From assembly GCA_037447655.1 (NCBI GenBank), contig JBBHKE010002052.1, forward strand, positions 219,996 through 283,995: a stretch of 64,000 bases of DNA, read 5' to 3'. A program made the translations under genes and the position numbers. Origin of the DNA: Zygnema cylindricum. Taxonomy: Eukaryota; Streptophyta; Zygnematophyceae; Zygnematales; Zygnemataceae. Of this stretch, positions 1-10,509 are shown in pieces. The notes beneath the pieces are model-generated. The model was not told the DNA's origin. It did no database searches and worked only from the letters and a program-made list of their open reading frames with translations. The stretch's first letter is position 1, and every line of letters begins with the position of its first letter.

Positions 1-1068
1 TGTTTCAACTCCAACCTTGTGAGTGGTTAATACCAGGAAATACAAGTGTTTATAGCAACGTTGTACTTAGATAAATTGTGAATTAGTTACAACACTCCTA
101 TAAACATAGCATTGAAATGTATAAATAAACATGTATACAAATATATTTATATGTACATAAATGTTTTAAGTTCATATTCAATGTCTATAACATGCACGTT
201 AGATTTTAGATAAACGAGGCAACAACTATAGAACATGGATTTCAGATAAGTTTTAGCAATGCAATCTTGTGTTTTTAATTACTTGCGACTCTCGCGCACA
301 AAAGATTTTTAAAATCGAATTTCAAAAATTTGTGCAAAGTTTCATCATGGGTTGGCCATTATCATGTGCTACTTTGTGGTTCAATGACAACTTGCATGGC
401 TAAAGAATGGGGATAACGGTTACTTGGGGCACATGACGTTTACATCAAGCAGTACCCAAAAATAAGTCTCCAATAATGCAATGAAATACTTGAAGGTCTG
501 CTTTCTCATGAAAGTTTCATTATTTCGCGGATTTCTGGGTTTTCTGGGCTTTGTGGGCACCTGATGACCAATTTGAAAGACAGCCTCCAGGGGGGCTGAC
601 CATATGAACATTAAGGAAGAGATCTGGTATTGAAGAAAGAACCTTTATATTCTTTTCTAATTCCTAACATCCCGATGGGCAGCCAAAAACAATTTTATGT
701 TGTCAGCCATTTCTCGCTGACAATGTTCTGTAATTTCACCACATTAGGCTTAGAACAATTTTTGGAATCACACGCTTCGCATGCAAATGTTACTCTAAGG
801 TCAGTTCCCTAAAACAGTTTCTTCATTGCCGTGAATATGTTTTTGGGTAAAAGAAAAAAATGTTCAAACAAAGGCCAGACCAGCGATTTGATCTCGTCAT
901 TCACTTTGTTGAAAGAATAGGCTTGTATGACTAAAACTATTCTAATAGAGAGCAAGCTGGAGCCAAAACATATGTCAAAAGCGAGTACTTGTTTCAGACA
1001 TGGAACAACCACATCACGCTAACTCCCACTGAAATGAATGTATTTTTGGCCATCAAAGGTTCACTAAC

Positions 1069-2793
1069 CTGCAGCTTGAAAAGGTTCGTCAGTTTCCCGA
1101 ATTCAGCAGGAAGACCAGTGAGCTTGTTATCCGTAAGGAACAATTCTACTAGACCTATCATGTTTCCCATGGAGGATGGTAACACCCTGCTCCCACCTTG
1201 CCACAGCAGCCAGCAACTTTTAACATCAACATCTTGGTGATAGAGGAGGATAAATATACCACGATAAAGTGTTCTCTAGTACTGGACTCGCGAAACAGCT
1301 GGCAACGAAGAAACAAAGGAATAGAACAAAAAATACAAAATTGTTATCAAAGAAACATGGTGGTCAATAGTTCATGATTCATTGTTGGAACGGCTTTCAC
1401 CGTTTGACCAACTTCAAAGGAAAAGTATAAGGGAATAAATAGAGCAGGTATGATAAACAGGAAGCTCACTCGAGTTTGTTGCTCTTTAGACCTAGTCGAT
1501 ACAATGCAGTGAGTTTCCCAATCTCATCAGGAAGCTCTTTTAGATTGTTCGCCATCAGATTAAGAAATCGCAGCTTGGTTAAGCTCCCAATTTCGCTAGG
1601 TACCGACTCCAATTGATTGCGCCCAACATCTAGATCTTCCAGGTATTCCAAATTGACTAATTTGCCTGGCAAGCTGCAATATCATTTACCGATAGCAGGC
1701 TTTATGAAAGTGGCTTTACAAACCATAATAGGATGAGTAATGTGAGGGTTAACAGCTTGCTACATAACCAGTAGCTCCCCCCTAAGAAGCGAATTCCACC
1801 TTTAGAAAAAAAAAACACCATTAAAACTACAACGCGCAGGATAATGGCAAAAGTGAAACAAAGAAACTAAATGAAGCTTTGAGTTCAAACGATGTACTTT
1901 ACTGACTCGGTTCAAGGAAGAACTCTTAACATCAGTGCACAATCAATAATTGGATGTATAAAGGAAACCTTGAGCTTAAAGCATGAAAACATATAGTGTC
2001 TGCTTCTCTCCTATGCACAGCCGCAGAATTTCGCTAGCTACTAACCTCTTAAGTTTGTTCCTCGAAAGACTCAGTTTTTTTAAATACTTGAGCTGCAAGA
2101 GACTTTCTGGAAACACCTCGAAACCGTTTCCCGAGAGGTCAACTTCGGTCAATGCAGACAGGAAGCCGAATTTAGCGGGTAGGGATCCAATAGATTGTTC
2201 CTGGTTGGTTACTTTCACCTGCACATGTCCAAAGCAATCAGTTCAGGCTTGATCCGAGACCAGCTTGCGTGCAACTTGCTATTTTTTAAGCCCACAAAAA
2301 TGATCGATGAAATTAGAGTTCACAAAACACAGCTCCAAGCTCCTACATTGTCGAGAGCGGCATTTATGCATCAATCAGCTCACTTAGCTTACGCAAGATT
2401 CAGCTGCAATAAAAGCTAACAATGTAATAACACGTAACAAGATTGCATGCGAACCTTGACAGCCTTTTGGCAAATGGCATCAAATGTCCTTCTCTCCCTC
2501 ATTTCCCATTCTTTCATAAGTAAGAAACCCAAACTAGAGCATGTATGACTTACAGAAGTAATAAACGGTGCATAAAAGGCTCGAGCAGCCAAGCCCTTCC
2601 AAGTATCTGAAGCAAAAGCATGAATTTCTTCCACTGAAGCTAATTGTTTGCCAGGCCGAATGCCTTTTGTAACTCGACGAGGCTTTATAAGAAGCCAGTA
2701 GTAATAAGAGCTGGCGAAGGTCACAACAGTGACAATTGCAGCTCCAGCAACCGCACTCCTGGAGTTGCGAACAACCATACTGCAGAAACCCAT
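1069..2793 (-). CDS. Leucine-rich-repeat protein with N-terminal membrane anchor (3' end unresolved)
   Basis: Four exons on the minus strand can be joined: 2793-2554, 2218-2046, 1673-1470 and 1186-1069, all with GT-AG borders and matching phase. The ATG at 2793 opens MGFCSMVV, followed at about residues 15-40 by a hydrophobic stretch (VAGAAIVTVVTFASSYYYWLL), then basic residues, which suggests a signal anchor. From exon 2 onward the protein is tandem 23-residue LRRs of the LP-x-E/K-x-G-x-L type (e.g. LPSEIGSLTKLRFLNL, LPAEFGKLTNLFKL), the pattern of intracellular plant Ras-group LRR proteins. Exon 4 ends in phase 0, but I could not find a convincing next exon between 420 and 1000, so the C-terminus is missing from this model. 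A small extra exon near 2460-2490 is possible. Partners and function are unknown; LRRs bind proteins. Confidence 0.72.
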
Positions 2794-3350
2794 GGCTTCC
2801 AAACAAAAGCTCAACAGACAACAACTACGCCTTCATACGAAAGGTTGGAAGCTAAATTACCGTACGCTCACTGAAGCTGAACGAATGCTATCAGATAATG
2901 TGTTATTCGCTAATTCAAGAAACAGACTCTTCTGACTTCCATGGCGACCGGTACCGTACACCTTAACTTTGTAATAATTACGACGGAATGATGACATGAC
3001 AGCGACTCCACGAGTGTATACGGAAGACATGCAACGCCATGGCGAGCTTAGTACAATAATGCAATGAAAAGACGTCCCGTTTTGCCGTCAACGTTCAGTC
3101 GTCTGTAAATTAAGTTTTTCATGGCCGACAACCTTCCTCCTCTATGTTTATCATTCTCTGCCATTTTCCTCTGAATGGTGGAGAATGAAATGGCTGTGCT
3201 TCGGCTTCGACTACCTGATTTTGCTTAAGTCTGTAGTCTGTCAGGATGCCTGTTCTGCATCCCAGCTTTCACCTCCAATGTTTGTGTAGTAGTTGTTAGT
3301 CTCCAGAGAAGTGGGGTTGTTCATTCTGCAGCAGCATTGTGCTGCAGTCA
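2794..3350. promoter_or_regulatory. Shared 5' region between divergent LRR and TGD4 genes
   Basis: A spacer of 557 bp separates the two inferred start codons, so both promoters and 5' UTRs must lie here if the starts are right. I see no clear TATA box in the expected place for either gene. Its status as a bidirectional promoter is inference from layout only. Confidence 0.4.
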
Positions 3351-6300
3351 ATGATTTCCATGAAGGAGATTTTAGGTGCTCAATTTTGGAACCAGGAGGT
3401 GGAATCTACAAAGTCTTTGGAGGCTATTGTACGGGCTCTGCCTAGCGAGCCTCCACCTCTTGGCAGTCAGCAGTCTTCTAAACTCAGCCGGTCTCAGCAG
3501 CTGCTTCTTTTTCAACGACTTTTCGCAGGTCTGTTTTGTGGTTTTTCGCTGTATAAAGTGCTCAACTTATGTGGTTTATCTTCACTAGAATGTTCTTGGT
3601 TTGTTTATGCCTTTATATGTAAAATGCCGTTTTTTTTGTTTTCTGAGTTGTGCGCAACATAGACCTTGGTTCCTTGTTGATTATGCATTACAGAAAAAAC
3701 CTTCCTATTGGGTGAAGATAAGGCAGAAATGCTTATGTTCTGTGTTATTAGAGCAAGTAATTGTGTGTCCACCATGAAAATGCTGAGGGTTATTTGCAGC
3801 GGCGTATCTCTGTCACCAGTATATGCTGGCATTTCCAAATAAATTTATTGCTAAAAGTGAAAGGAAGAAGTATGGCTGTTAATGTGGGATAGTTCTTTCT
3901 GTACAATGGCAGTGCCATGCACCCCTTCCTACGCTGTTGACAGCGACAATGGTGGTGGCTGGGTGTTCGATCGAGTATTGGCAAGTACTGGTGGTCGTGA
4001 TTGGTGAGATTTCCCACAAATGTGGTTGCTGTGAAGACCTTCAGCTTATTATATCCTGTATTTATGTTAGCCTACGTTTATTCTCAGAATTTGGGACAGT
4101 GACCGGATTGCTTGGATGCTCCTCCATGGTGAATGTGTAAAACACTGTCTTTCTTCATTGTGCTTAGAAGGAATTATGTAGGCTATCTTATCTTGATGAG
4201 TTGACATCGTGCGGTAGACCTTGCTTGTTTTCCATAATGGCTGTAGTTGAGAAAGGTACCCGGGCTCTTTAAAAGGAGAACATTGGGCGATTATGGAATT
4301 GCATAAATGGGTTCACTGCAAGTGTATTCTATCTTTCCTTTTCCTCAAGGACTCTCAGTGTCAACTTTCCAGGTGGGCAACTTTGACTGGCCGAATTCGA
4401 GCCCAGCGTTTATGGTCACCTGGTAGGGGCCAGAACCGTCAAACTGGCTTGTCAAATGATTCTGCAAATCACCATGGCCAGGAACAAAGCAGCAACAGGA
4501 CTCGACTTGCAAGATGGGCTCGCCGAATAAGGGACCCTTCGCTGTATGCACTTTGTGGCAGGGGCCGCTTTCTAATTGGTCCTCAGACATCTCTGAGTGC
4601 CAGTTCTGAATTAAATTCATTATCTGATTTAGTGTCCCAAGACAATGAAGGCAGCAAAACACCATGGCGTGGACGCATCACCTTACGCCACAAGGTTGGT
4701 GATGGGCTAAATTTTCCTTACACTGCTTACTGTAGTCAGTCTTAACCTAGTAATAACGTCGATGTGAAAACAGGGCGGTCCACACCTTTTTATTCATGCG
4801 AAAAGGTCTTCTGTCTTATGTCATTATTTGACATAATGCTTGTTTCAGTCCAAATTAATGTACTTGTTGGTTCAGACTATTTCCGGTGAAAGGTGTATCA
4901 ATTCATGCCACGTGGTCTGTTATTGAATAAACGCAGGTCGTCCATCTTAATGGTTGACATGCTGTTTGTAATTTACACACTATGCTTCAAAAACAATGGA
5001 CTTCCTGGAGGTGTGACACTTCCTCCCTTAGATATTTCTGACTAACTTCCCTGCTGCAATTTCAACAGTGCTGATGTTTCCGTTGTATCTCTGGCCTGGA
5101 CGGTAGTCTTCAAGCCGCAGATACTTCATTATTGCTCCCTCCTTCATTGCACTTGAAGGGCACTGAACACATACCATGCATCGTCATTAGAAAGAATAAA
5201 GAAATTTACTAGTGTGGGGTTTCTCTTAGTCTTATTAACACTAATTCAGTTTCAAATGACGTGACTGTTTTTGAACCGTTCAACGAATTAGCGCTAAGAA
5301 AAAAAACATCAGTATTATTAACGATATTTTGTGGTGAGAAGGCAAAAAAAAAACCAGCACCAAATTAGTGTTAGCAACACTAATAACGATCACGGTGTAG
5401 TCTTCAAGACTCAGATACTTCATAGATGGCGCCTCCTTTGTTCCACTTGCAGGGCACTGCAGGTAGCTAACCAAGAATGAATAAAAGTAGCAGTTTCATG
5501 TGTGCAGGAGCTGATGCTGCAGTAACATGTTGCCTGAACTGAGCTCGCTTACACTCCTGCCAAATTTGCAGTTGCGGAAACACGACATGACGCTTGAAGC
5601 CGCCTGGCATGAATGCTGCGTGGATCGTCAGGCCGCCTACTGGGATGTCCCACAAACTCTGTCCCTTGACCTGTCCAGCCATGGAGCCCGTGGTGGACTT
5701 CGGTATCGTGTGGGCGTACATCGCATCTCTGGCAGTCCCGTGGTATGTTGATTTCACAATTTTTCACCTCTGACAGTCGAGTGTTATGTTGCTTTTCACA
5801 ACTTCTCCTGGAATCACATCACATGTATGTCCTGTAAACACGCATCTCTGGTTTACCATCGATGTATCAGGCAATGCGGAAGCGTTCAGTCAAGATGCAG
5901 GCCAATGGCCAACTTTAGGAAGGGCTCTGTAGTTCATCGATTAAAGAAGAATAAAAAAGAGAGGGAGAGAGAAAGAGAGGGAGCGGGAGGGAGGGAGGTA
6001 GGGAGGAGTGGGAGGGAGGGAAGGGGGGGAGGGGAGGGAGGGGAGGGAGGGGAGGGAGGGGGAGGAGAGGAGAGAGCAAGAGAAAGCGAGAGAGAGAGAG
6101 CAAAAGAGAATGAGAGAGAGTGAGAGAAATGGAGAGAGAGAAAGAGAGCGAGAGAGGGAGAGCGAGAGAGACCTGAACCGAACTGTTGTTGGAGGGAACT
6201 GCAGCGGTGTGAGCAGGCGAGTGTGGTGAAGGTGATGCCTCGAGGTGCAGAGCCCGGGACCAGAGCCCAAGCAGCCATTACTGTGGAAAAGGAGGTCGCC

Positions 6301-8413
6301 CTTTGGAAAGGTCCAACAATGCAGACAAACCGGGCTCACAATGTGATCTCAGCTCGACCGTTTCTTACTGTTTCGGGCCTTTTGGGTAAGTATGGGTCAA
6401 CTATGCTTGGTATTTTCAGATGGAAGGCTGCTATAGGCACAGGAGATGGATATGCATCAAATTCTTATTGACATTTGAAAGGTAGTTGACGTGGAAAATG
6501 GGGACGGAGTGTTGTGTATGGTTAATTGTGTCAAACCAATCTTTTGTCGGTTTGTTTACAATGATCTGCAGTCAATATATTATGTGGGAAATTGCGTTGT
6601 ATAGATCAGACTTACCATCTGTCACTCCTGTACAATTGACAAATGAATGAACCGTATGTTTCCATTCATCTTTTCTAGTACTGATGATGAAATAGGGTGA
6701 TAAGCTTCAGAACCAAAGTTGTCGGTTTCTATTGTATTCCCTATCATTCTTCGCATTTAGAGTCTTTATAAGGTGACTCTAAAAACATTTCCTCGCTTAG
6801 AGCCTCTCTTTTGCGTATCTGCTTGTGAAAACCCCTTCGTAGAATATTAAAAGAAATCTTCACCTAAGTTTGCCTCTTCAGACGAAAAAGGAACATGTTG
6901 CAGAGAACCTTCTGATTCTTTATTTGGCAGGTTCTATAAACATTCTCTGCACATTCTTTGCACATCGTTTAGTACACATACTTTACACATTCTTTACTTG
7001 ACACAGGTGGTTTGTTGAGTGCAAATATGAGAGGTCTATCTCCTACGCAGTCAGTAGTTCCCTTGGAATTGGATGATGGGAGAAGAAGGGATGGGCAGAA
7101 ACAGAGGCCCAAGATTCTTTCCGCCGATCTTTTTGCATCGGCGGGATTGACTTGCCAGTTAGGAAAGTTTGAGAGACTGGTCCTCGACCATACAGCTGTC
7201 AGTCTGAGAGTGGACTGTGGGGCCGCCTCCGCTTTTGCAAATGCCGCGAGACAAGTGTCAACCATAGGAGACCGAGAGGGAGGAGAGGGAGAAACAGTCA
7301 ATTGTCAAGATGAGAGGGGATGTCCTACTCTCGCTGTAACTGTGCAACAGCAGGTGAGAGATGGGAGGTGGGATGAGCTGCTGGGAGTTTATGATCCTAA
7401 TTTTGATACAATGTGGGTTGAGTTTTTGTTCGTTTGTTTCTTTGTTTGTTGGTGACATTTGGAGCCACTTAGTTAATTATTTAATTATATGATGGCCTCA
7501 CATAGTTTGGCTCAACAGCCGAAAAAAACCGTAATCTTCCAGGATTGAGACATGAGACTTGAGTTTGGATGGGATGGGATGGACATGAGAGAGAGTTGAG
7601 GAAGGGAAGGGAAAGAGGAAACTCGAGTGACCGAGTCGGAAAAAGGGAATATTGGAGACTTTAATTTAAATTGAACCAGTTTAAATTTAATTTATGATAT
7701 TAGCTCAATCACAAAACATGAAACTGTTTTACTAGGACTAAATTGTTAGTTGAAAGTGACAATGCTGTTGTTAAAATTCAAACACAAACATTTTAAAACA
7801 CTGTACATTTTTCTTTTTATGATAATGACCATTCATTTTTTATTGAACATATAAGTGACTTATCTATGTTTAAAAATACTAGTGTTAATAAACGACATAA
7901 CGCACTACATATTTTAATTGAATCCTTAGTATGTTGTAACCTATTGACCTCCCGGTATTGATGGGGGACTCCACTACGCTGTTAATCGCTATTACTGCTC
8001 TGAAACAATCAGTTTGAGGATTGTTTTAATATTGATAATTCTATTTTTCGCCCGAATGACGTGGACGATTCTGAACCGCCAAAAGAATTAGCTTTAAGAA
8101 AAAAAACAATTAGTATCAATAGCCCTCTGTTATGTCCAGAGCGCAAAAATGAAAGCGACGGAATCAGTATCGTCAACGTTAATAGCGGTTCACGGTGTAT
8201 CTTTTATGACTGCAGCTATTTGGACCGCTCCGAGCTCGATTCGACACACGCTTTGCTTTGGACCCCGTCCGACTCTCTGACCGCCCTCGCTCCCTTGAGA
8301 CCACATATGGAGTAGACTGTGCACTGGGAAAGCTCGGGGCAGTCAAGCTGGTGGCGTGGTACAGTCCCACGAGGCGAGAAGGAATGGCCGAAGTGCGAGT
8401 TTTGGAAAGATGA
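3351..8413 (+). CDS. TGD4: TGD4-like plastid outer-envelope lipid-transfer protein
   Basis: Seven exons: 3351-3528, 3913-4003, 4373-4694, 5572-5742, 6205-6385, 7007-7353, 8216-8413. All have GT-AG borders, every phase joins, and the model gives about 495 aa (Arabidopsis TGD4 is about 480). Matches run the whole length: LEAIVRALPSEPPPLG near the start, NGGGWVFDRVL, RDPSLYALCGRGRFL, the AYWDVPQTLSLDL block, ISARPFLTVSGLLG, then TVQQQLFGPLRARFD and finally AWYSPTRREGMAEVRVLER before TGA. TGD4 is a phosphatidic-acid-binding beta-barrel protein of the outer chloroplast envelope, needed to move ER lipid to the plastid for galactolipid synthesis. The start could be ATG 3351 or 3360. Introns hold a GA microsatellite, a local duplication and two copies of one MITE family. 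It is head-to-head with the LRR gene, 557 bp between starts. Confidence 0.88.
5093..5481. repeat. Local direct duplication flanking a MITE in a TGD4 intron
   Basis: A segment starting GGTAGTCTTCAAG and running through GATACTTCAT, a CACTTG-AGGGCACTG block and GAATAAA occurs at about 5093-5197 and again at about 5394-5481, with scattered mismatches. Between the copies lies a member of the CTACACCGTGAATCG inverted-repeat family; its right end, CACGGTGTAGT, finishes at 5401. Confidence 0.6.
5250..5401. mobile_element. MITE copy in TGD4 intron 3
   Basis: The right terminus reads AATAACGATCACGGTGTAGT, matching the family terminal repeat. Its interior (5257-5325: GACGTG, GAACCG, GAATTAGC, TAAGAAAAAAAAC) matches the copy at 7973-8199 in the last intron of the same gene. 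The left terminus is not clear. No coding capacity. Confidence 0.5.
5948..6177 (+). repeat. Purine-only (GA/GGA)n tract in TGD4 intron 4
   Basis: About 230 bases are almost entirely A and G: GAGA, then GGGAGGGAGG, then GAGAGAGA blocks. It ends about 25 bases before the acceptor of exon 5 (6204). The open frames across it are low-complexity artefacts. Such tracts can form triplex DNA and vary in length. Confidence 0.9.
7973..8199. mobile_element. MITE copy ending 16 bases before the last TGD4 exon
   Basis: The left end ACTACGCTGTTAATCGCTATTA and right end TAATAGCGGTTCACGGTGTA are imperfect inverted repeats of the family seen at 14442, 33421 and 33863. The interior is homologous to the copy at 5250-5401. 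Its end abuts the splice acceptor at 8215, so it supplies much of the branch-point region of this intron. Confidence 0.6.
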
Positions 8414-10162
8414 GGATTGTTGCCTTGAAAATTGGGTTTCTGAAGGCTACATTTATGGACAGGGTCGTCTGGTCTATTTTTGTCGTGTATTTCCGGGTCG
8501 TAGGCAATATTGCATTTTTGTTTCTGTTTTTTCTTCATTTTTTTTTTGCCTGTTTATTTTTAGTATAGATATTTACTATTGCGAACTCGGCAAAATGTAC
8601 TCCAGAAGAAAAGTGAATGCTGCTTTTGAATTTATGATGAAAACAGAGATGTACGCCCAAGTCTTTTGCTGTTGTCTTATATTTTATTAATTATGTGTAA
8701 CTCTCGCCTGGATTTCTGTTGGTAATACAGAATACAAAATGGATAAATTGCGCTATTGATGTTTACCAACATCGATGGAAGTAAAATGGAAAAAAAATTG
8801 CTTGCTAATAAAATTGTTGATATTCATTGGTAACCCCATTATGCGACAACTGATGCGCTCTTTCAAGGGATGTCCCAACTACACCTAATTACTGTATTCA
8901 CATGGAAGCTGTGTTGAACGAAGCCTGCTAATGATGTTTTCCAGACATTCCTATTGTTGAGTTCGGTCAATTGCTTGCAGTTATTATTGCTGTGCCTGCA
9001 ATATTGGATATCAGAAATCTGACCCTGATAAACATTATTGAGCAATTCCGGTTGGTGTCTTCAGATCTAGAGTCCTCTTAAGTTTCCAGGATGAATAACC
9101 TCAAGACATTATGAGTGTAAGTATAATTTGTGTTCATATTCTGCCTGTATATCGCATGATGTACGAGTAGGAGCCGCATCCATGTCTTTGTTCTCTCACA
9201 AGCTAATACATAACGCTACCTCGATCAGAGCTCCTTAGGAAAGAGTAAAAGGAATGATTTAGCTAAGTGTAATGGCACAGAGTTGCCTATTAAGAACAGG
9301 GAGAAACCCAGAAGCGGTGCGTAGAATAATAACGAAAAATCCACTGCAATTGCTGTATGGCAAGAGAGCAATGTTGTCATTATAAATGTCTTGGGCCCTG
9401 GGAGCCCAAACGCTTCTGTCCTTATCTCGTTTTATCATCGACGTTTACATGTGGCGTTACAGCGCGTGCAAGCCTTGACCTGTTCTGGAACTCCCTCAGC
9501 GTGTTCTGCCAAGCCTATAGTACTCAAGGTTTGCTTTAAATCGTTCTTTAGCTACGTTGCTAAGACGTTTATGTTTTGTGTACGCTGTTTTTTTCTTGTT
9601 TCTGTGCTCCTTTGCTCCTTTCAATGTCATTTGTCGCCTTACCCTTGTTTGTGTGTCAATTTCTTTCGCACTATTTTTCAGTTCAGTTTCCTTTGACACG
9701 TGTTCGGTTTCTGTTTCGTTTGCCTTTCATTTTTTGTTCCCTTCTACTCAGACGGTTTACCATTGTGCTGTAGTCGTACTTCATCACACTTTACCATATA
9801 AATGTGTAAAAAAGTATGAGAAATAAGAACTCACAGCGTTCAAATCAACATCTACGAAATGATTAACACAAATATTCCATTCATGAAAAATCCAAAAATG
9901 GCCAACAGGCTAGGACACAGTTGGAAGACAAAAACAAAAAAAAATCACAGAAGCTTTGCTCATACACGACTCTATGTTAATGTTGACAAATACACTAACA
10001 TGCTTGGTAAAATGGCATTATAACCATTACAAAGGTTTCTGTCACATTACACCATATACAAATTGTCAAAATCTCCCGATCTGGCCTTAACTAAGTAGCA
10101 CAAACATGTATGGTCCTTCTATAGCAACACTTTCACATCATAAGACACCAATTTGCTCATTA

Positions 10163-10200
<38 letters not shown>

Positions 10201-10509
10201 AAGATATTACTTCAGATTCTGCGTTGAGGTTTTACAGGACTTCACATAACCTCACACATCTATATTCTTGCGTGTAGATGTCTAACACATACATTGCTCA
10301 TGATTCACTAACGTATGACACTAACCTACAACGGGAAAATGACGCGAACGAAAAAAGGAAATATATTTACAATCAAAACAGTAAAAAAAAAATGGGGATT
10401 GAAATAATTTATTTAGCGGAGAATTCACGAGGGAGCAATGTGCTCCATCAATCAAAATTTGTAGACGTCTGTAATTGCCATATGATGAACTACAATAGTC
10501 AAGCTGTTG
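8414..10509. other. Intergenic region between TGD4 and the SMP-30 gene (convergent)
   Basis: This should contain the 3' UTRs of two convergent genes. I see no supported coding exon; open frames here lack recognisable motifs and codon character. The only distinct feature is a run of 35 A residues at 10164-10198. Confidence 0.55.
10164..10198 (+). repeat. Poly(A) homopolymer, 35 bases
   Basis: An uninterrupted A35 run lies about 310 bases beyond the stop codon of the minus-strand SMP-30 gene. No retroelement body or target duplication is evident beside it, so it is listed only as a homopolymer. Confidence 0.95.

Noticed and set aside
420-1012. Possible further LRR-gene exons on the minus strand (e.g. 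around SFNKVNDEI and SAPLEAVFQIG)
   Set aside because: No acceptor in the required phase 0 and no clear LRR consensus.
5827-6339. Several long frames rich in Glu/Arg or Ser/Leu
   Set aside because: They are translations of the GA microsatellite; real TGD4 exons flank but do not include it.
10130-10200. A35 run as the tail of a LINE/SINE or processed copy
   Set aside because: No retroelement body, target duplication or exon-joined homology beside it.
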